A stretch of DNA of 64,000 nt from Actinoallomurus bryophytorum (GTDB lineage: Bacteria > Actinomycetota > Actinomycetes > Streptosporangiales > Streptosporangiaceae). The notes under the pieces were generated by a model. That model made no database searches. It was not told where the DNA came from and worked only from the letters and a program-made list of their open reading frames with translations. The position numbers and the translations under genes are program-made. Below, one piece after another: positions 52,403-59,736 of this stretch (the stretch's first letter is position 1; each line of letters starts with the position of its first letter). The stretch covers positions 868,001-932,000 of the forward strand of contig NZ_VFOZ01000002.1 in the NCBI RefSeq assembly GCF_006716425.1, written 5' to 3'.

Positions 52403-52473
52403 GTGACCGAGCGAAGCGAGGGAACCGACAAGCACAGCACCTTGGTCATTCCTCCGACGAAGGAGGGCACGTG
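52403..52473 (+). repeat. Leader-type repeat, copy C, with ribosome-site hairpin
   Basis: Same element as copy B at 47333-47404. The hairpin CCTCC-GACGAA-GGAGG (52451-52466) again places its right arm as the ribosome site, four bases before the GTG of the methyltransferase gene. Confidence 0.75.
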
Positions 52474-53271
52474 ACAGGCGAACACCGCTACCTGCTGGAC
52501 AACGCGCGAGCGGAGGCGGGGACGCGTTTCGCCGCGCTGTCGGCGATCTTCGATCCGCCGACGTTCCGGCGGATCGGCGAGCTCGGGATCAGGGCCGGAT
52601 GGCGGTGCTGGGAGGTCGGCGCGGGCGGGCCGTCCGTCCCACGGTGGCTGGCGGAGCGTGTCGGGCCCACCGGCCGGGTCCTCGCGACCGACATCGACGT
52701 CTCCTGGACCCTCGAGGCCGCGAGCCCGGTGGTCGAGGTACGCCGCCACGACGTCGCGCGCGACGAACCCCCGGCCGAGACCTTCGACCTCGTGCACGCG
52801 CGCCTGGTGCTGGTGCACCTCGCCGACCGCGAGCGGGCGCTCCGGTCGATGGTGGCGGCCCTGCGTCCCGGTGGCCGGCTCCTGCTGGAGGACGCCGACC
52901 CGGCGCTGCAACCGCTGAGCGCCCCGTACGAGAGCGGGCCGCGGGAGCGGCTGGCCAACCGGATCCGGATCGGGTTCCGCGCCATGCTGGCCGAGCGCGG
53001 CGCCGACCTGGCGTACGGGCGGCGGCTCCCCGCCCTGCTGCGCGCGGCGGGCCTGGCCGACGTGGCGGCCGAGGCGTACTTCCCGATCGCCTCCCCCGCC
53101 TGCGACCTGCTGGAGACGGCGACCATCGCGCACATCCGCGAGGGCCTCGTCACCGGCGGGCACGCGACCGAGGAGGACGTCGACCGGCACCTGGCGAACA
53201 TCGCGGACGGCGGCATGGACCTCGCCACCGCACCGATGATCTCCGCCTGGGGGCGCGCGGAAGAGAAGTGA
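52471..53271 (+). CDS. Class I SAM-dependent methyltransferase
   Basis: A 266-residue methyltransferase: CWEVGAGGPSVPRWLAERVG as the SAM loop, RVLATDIDVSWTLEA, FDLVHARLVLVHLADRERAL and LRPGGRLLLEDADPALQPL. The pattern resembles ubiquinone/menaquinone-like methyltransferases; substrate unknown. The GTG is preceded by the hairpin repeat copy C. Confidence 0.9.
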   Translation: MTGEHRYLLDNARAEAGTRFAALSAIFDPPTFRRIGELGIRAGWRCWEVGAGGPSVPRWLAERVGPTGRVLATDIDVSWTLEAASPVVEVRRHDVARDEPPAETFDLVHARLVLVHLADRERALRSMVAALRPGGRLLLEDADPALQPLSAPYESGPRERLANRIRIGFRAMLAERGADLAYGRRLPALLRAAGLADVAAEAYFPIASPACDLLETATIAHIREGLVTGGHATEEDVDRHLANIADGGMDLATAPMISAWGRAEEK

Positions 53272-53329
53272 AACCGTCCGGCGCCGCCGCCCGTCTGACA
53301 TTCGGGCGGCTCTCGTGGCGGGGGTGGCG

Positions 53330-54004
53330 ATGCAGTTCATCGAGTCGAGCATCGTGGGTGTGCGGTCGTCCGTGCTCACCCTCGAACGCCGGGCGAGCCC
53401 GATGCGGTTCGCGCTCTTCCCCATGGTCCACGTCGCGGAACGCTCCTTCTACGACGAGGTCACCGCCCGCGTCAGGGATTGCGCGCTCATCGTGGCCGAG
53501 GGCCTCGGAGAGGGCGGCGCGCCCGTGCAGCGCCGGATGGCGCGGATCCGCCTCGACGACCTCGTCGACCAGACCGTCGCGCTGGACCTGGACTCGCTCG
53601 GGATCCCGGTCTTCTGGGAGTACGCGCGGCGTCCGCCGCGGACGTCGGCCGAACGGCTGACCGAGACCGCCACGGACTCCTTCGGCGCGATCGCCCTGCG
53701 TGTTCTCGGGCGCTACGGCGATCCGATCCACCTGCCGAACCTCGATGAGTCGGACGACCACGACGACCGCTGGACGGAGGGCCGGTTCAACCGGTGGATG
53801 CGCGACCGCGTCGTCGACCGCCGCGACGAGGCCCTGGTCCGCAGGCTGGCCTCCGTCCACCGGGAGTGCCACGACCAGCCGATCACGGTGGCGGTGGTGT
53901 ACGGCGCCGGGCACATGCCCGCGGTCGTGGAGTACCTGCGCGGGGAGTTCGGCTACTTCGTCCAGGACGCCGAGTGGCTGATCGTCCGCAACGCCCCCTC
54001 CTGA
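53330..54004 (+). CDS. TraB/GumN-like domain protein
   Basis: A 224-residue protein. The start FPMVHVAERSFYDEVTARVR then DCALIVAEGLGEG and the end ITVAVVYGAGHMPAVVEYLR are the two conserved ends of the TraB/Tiki fold (a histidine near the N-terminus, a Glu after it and the GxGH motif near the C-terminus), which suggests a metal-dependent peptidase-like or related function. No membrane segment. ATG 53330 with GGGGGTGG is preferred; a GTG at 53315 is possible. Confidence 0.65.
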   Translation: MQFIESSIVGVRSSVLTLERRASPMRFALFPMVHVAERSFYDEVTARVRDCALIVAEGLGEGGAPVQRRMARIRLDDLVDQTVALDLDSLGIPVFWEYARRPPRTSAERLTETATDSFGAIALRVLGRYGDPIHLPNLDESDDHDDRWTEGRFNRWMRDRVVDRRDEALVRRLASVHRECHDQPITVAVVYGAGHMPAVVEYLRGEFGYFVQDAEWLIVRNAPS

Positions 54005-54017
54005 CCTTCCCCGAGGG

Positions 54018-54884
54018 TCAGGAGGGGCGGCGCAGGTGGGCGAGGGCGTCCGCGAGAGAGATCTCGAAGTCGTCGCGGTCGGGGGCCCAGCGTTCGAAGA
54101 CCGCCGCGGCGGCGCGGGCGAGGTCGTCGGGCAGGCCGGCATCGCGGAACGTCGCGGCCCCCTCCTCCATCTCCGGCGCCCAGCGCCAGGCACGTGCCGC
54201 CGCGCTGGGCAGCCGCTCCGGCGCCGCGAGCTGAGAGAGGGTCAGCCGCCGCGCCTCGGTCATCAGCTCCTCGCCGACGCCGTGCGCCTCCGCGAGGGCG
54301 TGCGAGACCGCGGCGAGCGCGGCCGACGCCTTGTTGTAGGACCCGAACGCCATCTTGAGCGCCGACGCGCGCCCGACCTCGCCCTCGACGGCGACCGTCT
54401 CCACCGCCGTTCCGGTGAACAGCGCGGCGACCTCGGCGGCCCTGCGGGACTCACCCGAGAGGTAGAGCCGTGCACCGGCCGACGGCGAGGGTGGCGGCCC
54501 GATGACGCAGCCGTCCAGCGCGGCGTCGAACCGCGAGGCGATCCTCGCGGTGCGTGCCGGGCTGATGGCGTTCGCCTCGACGTACAGGCCGCCGAACCCG
54601 GCCCGCGCGACGGCGTCCGCGACCTCCTCGGCCGCGGCGGGCGGGCACAGCGAGATGATCAGATCACTCTCGGCGACCAGCGCCGCCAGATCGGGGACCG
54701 GATCGAGCCCCGCCTCCGCGGCCCGGCGCACGGTCGCCTCGCTCCGCCCGTCCCGGCACCAGACCACACGCGTACCGGCGCCGGCCAGCTCACGGCCGAC
54801 CGCCGCCCCCATCCGCCCCGGATGCACCAGACCGACCGTCACCACACGCTCACTCCCTGCTCCAACGCGTTCTCCTCCGGTCAT
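54018..54884 (-). CDS. DUF1932/6-phosphogluconate-dehydrogenase-like NAD(P) oxidoreductase
   Basis: A 288-residue beta-hydroxyacid-dehydrogenase-type protein: Rossmann start VVTVGLVHPGRMGAAVGREL, then SDLIISLCPPAAAEEVADAV, the substrate region GLYVEANAISPARTARIAS, catalytic Lys region ALKMAFGSYNKASAALAAVS and the C-terminal DUF1932 helical domain. It is translationally coupled to larC (ATGA overlap) and is the last gene of larB-larC-dehydrogenase, so it likely acts on a hydroxyacid handled by the nickel enzyme (inference). Confidence 0.88.
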   Translation of the reverse strand: MTGGERVGAGSERVVTVGLVHPGRMGAAVGRELAGAGTRVVWCRDGRSEATVRRAAEAGLDPVPDLAALVAESDLIISLCPPAAAEEVADAVARAGFGGLYVEANAISPARTARIASRFDAALDGCVIGPPPSPSAGARLYLSGESRRAAEVAALFTGTAVETVAVEGEVGRASALKMAFGSYNKASAALAAVSHALAEAHGVGEELMTEARRLTLSQLAAPERLPSAAARAWRWAPEMEEGAATFRDAGLPDDLARAAAAVFERWAPDRDDFEISLADALAHLRRPS

Positions 54885-56086
54885 GTCGTCGCTCCGGGTG
54901 TGTGCCCCCCGGCTGCGGCGCGTACCTCGGCGAGCACCTCGTGGACGGGACGGCCCGCCGCACGTGCCGCGGCGAGCGCCTCGTCGTACTCCGGCTGGAC
55001 CGTCACGACCCGGTCCCCGAGCAGCCCGCGCTTGACGCCGACCGTGGCACCCCCGGCCGGCACCTCGACGCGGTCGCGGCGGAGCGAGCGCCGCTCGACC
55101 GTGGAGATCCGCACACCGAGCGTGGTGGTCTGTTCGAAGACCACGCGGCACACGGTGTCGAGGCGTTCCGGGTCGACCAGGACGCTCAGGACCTGGCCGG
55201 GCCGGCCCTTGCGCATCAGCGCCGGCGAGCACCAGGCATCGGCGGCACCGGCCGAGCGCAGCGCCTCCAGGACCTCCGGCCACAGCCGCGGGTCGAGGTC
55301 GTCGATCGTGCTGTCCACCCGGCGCAGCTCCCCCGACTCCCAGCCGGCGGCGGCCGAGGACTCCCCCACCACCACGCGCAGGACGTTCGGATGCCCCTGT
55401 GGGTCGGCGGTCCCGGCTCCCGTCCCGACGGAGGCCGGAACGCAGTCGGGCACCGGGCCCCAGCCGGTGGCGAGCGTGGCGAGCAGGGCCGCGCCGGTCG
55501 GCGTGCAGAGCTCCATCGACGCGGGATGCGAGCGCAGGGGCGCGCCCGCCTCGGTCAGGAGCTCGAGCACGGCGGGCACCGGAACCGGCAGCGGGCCGTG
55601 CGCGGCGCGTACGACACCCGACCCGGCGGCCACCGGCGACACGACGCGGATCGCGGGTCCCAGCAGGTCCAGGGCGTGCAGCGCGAGCGCGCACCCGGTG
55701 ACGTCGGCGATCGCGTCCAGCGCGCCCACCTCGTGAAAGTGGATCTCGGGGACGTCCACGCCGTGCACCCGCGCCTCAGCCCGCGCCAGCCGCTCGAAGA
55801 CGGCCAGCGCGAAGTCCAGCGCGGGCGGCGGCAACGCGGCCGCCGACAGGATCGAGACGACGTCGGCGAGGTTCCGCGAGACGTGGTCGGCCGGTACGCG
55901 CACGTCCGCGTGCAGGGCGCGCAGGCCGTGCCGCCGCACCTGGTCCACACCGACGTCGAGGGGGCCGACGGCGAGGCCGGCCAGGCCCGAACGTACGGCC
56001 TCGAGGTCTGCGCCGGCGTCCAGCAGCGCCGCGAGCAGCATGTCGCCGGCCGCGCCGTTGCCGGCGTCCACCCAGAGCGTCCTCAC
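54881..56086 (-). CDS. larC: LarC, nickel-pincer-nucleotide cyclometallase
   Basis: A 401-residue LarC. The N-terminal part starts LWVDAGNGAAGDMLLAALLD; the mid region has EIHFHEVGALDAIADVTGCA with the conserved His residues, then CTPTGAALLATLA. The C-terminal part reads RKGRPGQVLSVLVDPERLDT. LarC inserts nickel into the pincer nucleotide. Here LarC1 and LarC2 parts are one unbroken frame, without the frameshift found in some species. GTG 56086 overlaps the larB stop (GTGA). Confidence 0.93.
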   Translation of the reverse strand: MRTLWVDAGNGAAGDMLLAALLDAGADLEAVRSGLAGLAVGPLDVGVDQVRRHGLRALHADVRVPADHVSRNLADVVSILSAAALPPPALDFALAVFERLARAEARVHGVDVPEIHFHEVGALDAIADVTGCALALHALDLLGPAIRVVSPVAAGSGVVRAAHGPLPVPVPAVLELLTEAGAPLRSHPASMELCTPTGAALLATLATGWGPVPDCVPASVGTGAGTADPQGHPNVLRVVVGESSAAAGWESGELRRVDSTIDDLDPRLWPEVLEALRSAGAADAWCSPALMRKGRPGQVLSVLVDPERLDTVCRVVFEQTTTLGVRISTVERRSLRRDRVEVPAGGATVGVKRGLLGDRVVTVQPEYDEALAAARAAGRPVHEVLAEVRAAAGGHTPGATT

Positions 56087-56784
56087 TCTGACGTCCCGGA
56101 GGTCCTGGCCGTCCTGCGCGCGATACGGGCGGCCGCGACCCCGGCACCGAAGCCGTTGTCCACGTTGACCGTCACGACCCCGGGCGCGCAGCTGTTCACC
56201 GTGGCGAGCCAGGCCGTGACGCCGTCGAGGTTCCAGCCGTAGCCGACGCTGGTCGGGACGGCGATCAGCGGCACGCCGACCAGGCCGCCGAGCACCGACG
56301 GCAGCGCCGCCTCCATGCCGGCGACCGCGACGACCACGTCGGCCTCGTTGATCCGGTCGAGCTGGGCCAGCAGCCGGTGCAGGCCTGCGACGCCGACGTC
56401 CACGATCTCGTCGGGCTCGGCGCCGAAGACACGGGTGGTCGTGGCGCACTCGCGTACGACGGGCAGGTCCGAGGTGCCGGCGGCGACGATCGCGACCCGG
56501 CCCTTCGTCTCGCGTTCGCCGAGCACCGCCGTACGGCCGACCGGGTCGAGCACGGCCTCCGGCAGCCGCTCGGCGCATTCGGCCATCGCGGCCTCGGACA
56601 GCCGCGTGGCGAGGATCGCGCCGCCCGGATGCGCCTCGTGCAGGGCTCGCAGCGCGGCCACGATCTGTGCCGGGGTCTTGCCCTGGCCGAACACGACCTC
56701 CGGATCACCGGTGCGTGCGGCGCGTGCGGTGTCCAGGCGGGCGAAGCCGAGATCGGTGACTCCATCAGGCTGAGATACCGTCAT
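56083..56784 (-). CDS. larB: LarB, nicotinate-adenine-dinucleotide carboxylase/hydrolase
   Basis: A 233-residue LarB of the AIR-carboxylase-like (PurE) fold: GFARLDTARAARTGDPEVVF, GQGKTPAQIVAAL, VAIVAAGTSDLPVVRECA and VAVAGMEAALPSVLGGLVGVPLIAVPTSVGYG. LarB carboxylates and hydrolyses NaAD as the first step of pincer-nucleotide synthesis. ATG 56784. Its 5' end and upstream region are duplicated at 58724-58810; this is the working copy. Confidence 0.95.
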   Translation of the reverse strand: MTVSQPDGVTDLGFARLDTARAARTGDPEVVFGQGKTPAQIVAALRALHEAHPGGAILATRLSEAAMAECAERLPEAVLDPVGRTAVLGERETKGRVAIVAAGTSDLPVVRECATTTRVFGAEPDEIVDVGVAGLHRLLAQLDRINEADVVVAVAGMEAALPSVLGGLVGVPLIAVPTSVGYGWNLDGVTAWLATVNSCAPGVVTVNVDNGFGAGVAAARIARRTARTSGTSE

Positions 56785-56976
56785 CGGAGTCCCTCGACTG
56801 ATACGTGTTGCATGGTGGACGTTGTGGTCCTCTCCGACGATCTACTGGCTGAAATGGCAGGCTACGGCAGAACGCTGGTGGCGTTCTCCGGCGGTGTCGT
56901 ACTCACCACGGCAACGCCCGCGCTCGGGACCGGCCAAATCGCCGCGGTATCGGCCGTCTCGCCGTCCCTGCCCGCC
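56726..56976. repeat. Left copy of the duplicated larB/larE junction
   Basis: This 251-bp stretch (larB 5' end, the short 27-base divergent spacer and the larE 5' end) recurs at 58724-58986, offset 1998. The first ~174 bp differ at only two positions; after that the left copy lacks 12 bp and shows many changes. The two copies flank about 1.75 kb of foreign DNA. Confidence 0.9.
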
Positions 56977-56985
56977 CTGAACTGA
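56812..56985 (+). pseudogene. Truncated larE remnant (57 codons)
   Basis: Starts exactly like larE (MVDVVVLSDDLLAEMAGYGR, then TLVAFSGGV) but a 12-bp deletion removes four residues of the PP-loop ATP site (GVDSSVV becomes GVV). It drifts and stops after 57 codons. No LarE function is possible. The intact larE is at 58810. Confidence 0.9.
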
Positions 56986-57103
56986 TCGCCCGGCCGCCCG
57001 CCGGTCAGGGTCTTCGCGCCGCCGCCCGCCGGCAACCCCCCGATCCGCAGCCACGGTCGTTGATCAGCGACCTGTACGCCCTGGGTGGCGTGTTCGCCGA
57101 GCT

Positions 57104-57564
57104 GTGGGATGTCGCGTCCGGCGTGTTGGACGGACCGGCTCGATGTCCCCTACGGATGCGGCGGGGAGACCACGTTCGACAAGGATGTGCTGGCGTTCGC
57201 TACCGGACGTGATCGCGGTCTCCCCCGACTACGATCGCCACCCTCAGTTGCGGCCGCGGTTCGACATGGTGCGGGCAAACCTGGCCGATACCGGGCCAGG
57301 TGCCGGAGTGACCCGGCCGGCCCTGCTCGACCTGGCGCTGACCCAGTACCTGACCGAGTGGCGTCTGTCCTTTGCCGCCCGCCTGCTGCGCGAGACCGAC
57401 GCCCGTTGGCGGTGATCGCGCGCCGGGTCGGTTACTCCACCGAATTCGCGCTGAGTCACGCTTTCCGCCGGGCGTACGGCGTTCCTCCCGGGCGCTTCCG
57501 CGTCATGGGCGATCCTTCGCCGGACAACCCGGCGGACGCGACCCGGCTCAACGCCGGGCGGTGA
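57104..57564 (+). pseudogene. AraC-family regulator fragment with frameshift
   Basis: Only the C-terminal DNA-binding part is recognisable: YLTEWRLSFAARLLRETDA in one frame, then, after a one-base shift near 57408, VIARRVGYSTEFALSHAFRR with AYGVPPGRFR in another. Together these are the two helix-turn-helices of an AraC protein. The N-terminal sensor part is missing or unreadable. It belongs to the DNA inserted in the larB/larE junction. Confidence 0.8.
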
Positions 57565-58342
57565 TGACGCGCGCGGTCGCCGGTAGGCGATATCCACCGG
57601 AGGGGGTCCGGTGCTCCTCGATCATGTCGGCCATCACTTCGCGCGCGCCGGCACGCTGACCGGCGCTGAGTGAGTCGAACAACGGCTTGAGCGCGCCGAA
57701 GCCGGCATCGAACTCCCACCACGCCTCAAAGTCCGGATACTCGGTCTCCCACTGAAACCACTCGGCTTCGATGTCCAGGAAACCCGCGTCCGTGAGGTAA
57801 CCCTCGAACGCACCAGGCCGCGCCGACTCGCTGAAGACCACCTCCATGTCGGGAACCGCACCCTCCGGAAGCAGCCGACGCAGCACCGACAGCCCGATCC
57901 GGGTGTACGGGCTGTCGGCCAGGTCACTCCAGGTAGCGATGCTCAGTGGCCCGCCGCGTCGTAGTATTCGGGCGGCCTCCCGTGCCACCACGTCGAACGG
58001 AGCCGTTCCGGGCAGGAACATCCCCATCCGGGAGATGATCGCGTCGACGCTGCCATCGGCGAGGTCAAGACCGGCCATCGACATCGTCCGGAACTCGACG
58101 GGCAGGTTCTGCGCGGCCGCACCGGCCCGCCCGGCATCCAAAACCGTGGGGTTGACATCGATCGCGGTGACCCGGAGATCGAGGCGGCGGCGGGCCAGCG
58201 CGAGGCTCAGCTCGCCGGTGCCACAGGCCAGTTGGACGACATGTGCGCCCTTCGGCAGACCTTCCACCGGAGCAAGCAACGGATCGGCCAGTCCGGCCAG
58301 CAGCCTCATGATGTTGGTAGACGCATCGTTTGCCGTAGACAC
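57548..58342 (-). CDS. Class I SAM-dependent methyltransferase on the inserted segment
   Basis: A 264-residue methyltransferase: VVQLACGTGELSLALARRR as the SAM loop (Ala-Cys instead of Asp/Gly-Cys), VTAIDVNPTVLDAGRA, DAIISRMGMFLPGTAPFDVV and RILRRGGPLSIATWSD. GTG 58342 (or 58345) has GGGGG about 9-13 bases upstream. It is the only intact gene on the insert; it overlaps the end of the AraC remnant by 17 bases. No known link to Lar function. Confidence 0.85.
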   Translation of the reverse strand: MSTANDASTNIMRLLAGLADPLLAPVEGLPKGAHVVQLACGTGELSLALARRRLDLRVTAIDVNPTVLDAGRAGAAAQNLPVEFRTMSMAGLDLADGSVDAIISRMGMFLPGTAPFDVVAREAARILRRGGPLSIATWSDLADSPYTRIGLSVLRRLLPEGAVPDMEVVFSESARPGAFEGYLTDAGFLDIEAEWFQWETEYPDFEAWWEFDAGFGALKPLFDSLSAGQRAGAREVMADMIEEHRTPSGGYRLPATARVITARR

Positions 58343-58723
58343 CACGGACGATCCCCCTGAGAAAAACACAACGTGCGGTCGGGTACAACGCGTCCATTGA
58401 ATCCGGTGTTCGGCCTCCTGAACCATGCTCCGATGACCGGCGACCATACGACTGCGCACCGCGGACGCCGCCACGAGGGACAATCCGTCCGTTGACGGAC
58501 CGGCTATGCCCTACAGCCTGAATCCGTGCTCCACGCCAATACGACACACAACGTCGGTGGCACAGCACGATGAGCGGTCAGCAGTCGCTCGACCCGGGGA
58601 GGACGATCTCAAGCCGGTTCGGGGACAGATCCGCGACCGGACGGGCCAGAATTTTCGGTAGGACGGCGCCCGGCATCGCTGAGCCGTGGACGTAGGCGAT
58701 CGTCCGGCCCACCCGGAGCTCGG
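58343..58723. other. Gene-poor end of the insert with a minus-strand C-terminal fragment
   Basis: These 381 bases hold no intact gene. On the minus strand 58578-58723 reads like a real protein end (GRTIAYVHGSAMPGAVLPKI, LARPVADLSPNRLEIVLPG) that is cut off exactly where the larB copy begins. It looks like a gene truncated at the insertion joint; I do not recognise the family. Confidence 0.5.
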
Positions 58724-58986
58724 GCGGTGTCCAGGCGGGCGAAGCCGAGATCGGTGACTCCATCAGGCTGAGATACCGTCATCGGAGTCCCTCGACTGAT
58801 AGGTGTTGCATGGTGGACGTTGTGGTCCTCTCCGACGATCTACTGGCTGAAATGGCAGGCTACGGCAGAACACTGGTGGCGTTCTCCGGCGGTGTCGACT
58901 CCAGTGTCGTCCTCGCCGCGGCGATGCGTGCTCTCGGCGCCGGTCAGGTCGCCGCGGTGACGGCCGTCTCGCCGTCGCTGCCCGCC
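58724..58986. repeat. Right copy of the duplicated larB/larE junction
   Basis: Carries the working larE start and a non-functional copy of the larB 5' end (in the old divergent orientation). See the left copy at 56726-56976. Confidence 0.9.
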
Positions 58987-59643
58987 GCCGAGCTGGAGGC
59001 CGCGCGGGAGTTCTGCGCGAGACTGGGTGTCACGCACCACACGCCGGCCACCGACGAGATGGACGTGGCCGGCTACCGGGAGAACGGCCCGCGGCGCTGC
59101 TACTTCTGCAAGAGCGTGCTGCTGGACACCGCGAACTCCCTCGCCGCCAAGCTCGGCTACGAGACGATCACCACGGGCACCAACGCGTCTGACGTCGCCG
59201 CCGGGTTCCGCCCCGGGATCAAGGCGGCGGCCGAGCGCGGCGCGCGCACCCCGCTCGCCGACGCCGGTCTGGACAAGGCGGCGGTGCGCGCCATCGCCCG
59301 CCACTGGGGACTGGCCGTCTGGGACAAACCGGCCGCCGCCTGCATGGCGAGCCGGGTCGCGTACGGAATTTCGGTCACACCCGCGCGGCTGGCCCGCATC
59401 GAACGGGCCGAAACAGCCGTCCGCAGCGCCCTCGGCGGCTCTGTCCGCGACCTGCGGGTCCGTGATCTCGGCGACGCCGTACGCCTTGAAATCGACTCTG
59501 ACCTGGTCGAACGCGCTCGCGACAACGGTGCGGTGAGCATCGCGATCCGCGAGGCGGGGTTCGACACCACCCCCATCAGGGTGGAGACATTCCGGTCCGG
59601 ATCCATGAACGACGTTCTGGCCGATTCGGATACGGGAGAATGA
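58810..59643 (+). CDS. larE: LarE, ATP-dependent sacrificial sulfur transferase
   Basis: A 277-residue LarE: the PP-loop LVAFSGGVDSSVVLAAAM binds ATP, ENGPRRCYFCKSVLLDTANS is the conserved first Cys region and KPAAACMASRVAYGISVTPARL carries the Cys equivalent to the sulfur donor of Lactiplantibacillus LarE. It adenylates the pincer precursor carboxylates and converts them to thiocarboxylates. Its length matches the family. The reductase gene follows within 100 bases. Confidence 0.94.
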   Translation: MVDVVVLSDDLLAEMAGYGRTLVAFSGGVDSSVVLAAAMRALGAGQVAAVTAVSPSLPAAELEAAREFCARLGVTHHTPATDEMDVAGYRENGPRRCYFCKSVLLDTANSLAAKLGYETITTGTNASDVAAGFRPGIKAAAERGARTPLADAGLDKAAVRAIARHWGLAVWDKPAAACMASRVAYGISVTPARLARIERAETAVRSALGGSVRDLRVRDLGDAVRLEIDSDLVERARDNGAVSIAIREAGFDTTPIRVETFRSGSMNDVLADSDTGE

Positions 59644-59736
59644 ACCAGACCTGAATTCGGTCGGACCCTCCCGGCCGTTGGTCACCGGACTCCCAGCCGT
59701 TAGTCTTGCCCGGTACAGCTCGCGACGGGACGGCTC

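Noticed and set aside
58578-58763. A 61-codon minus-strand gene
   Set aside because: Its beginning is the duplicated larB 5' end read in another frame and its end is a cut-off fragment; it is a joint product of the insertion.
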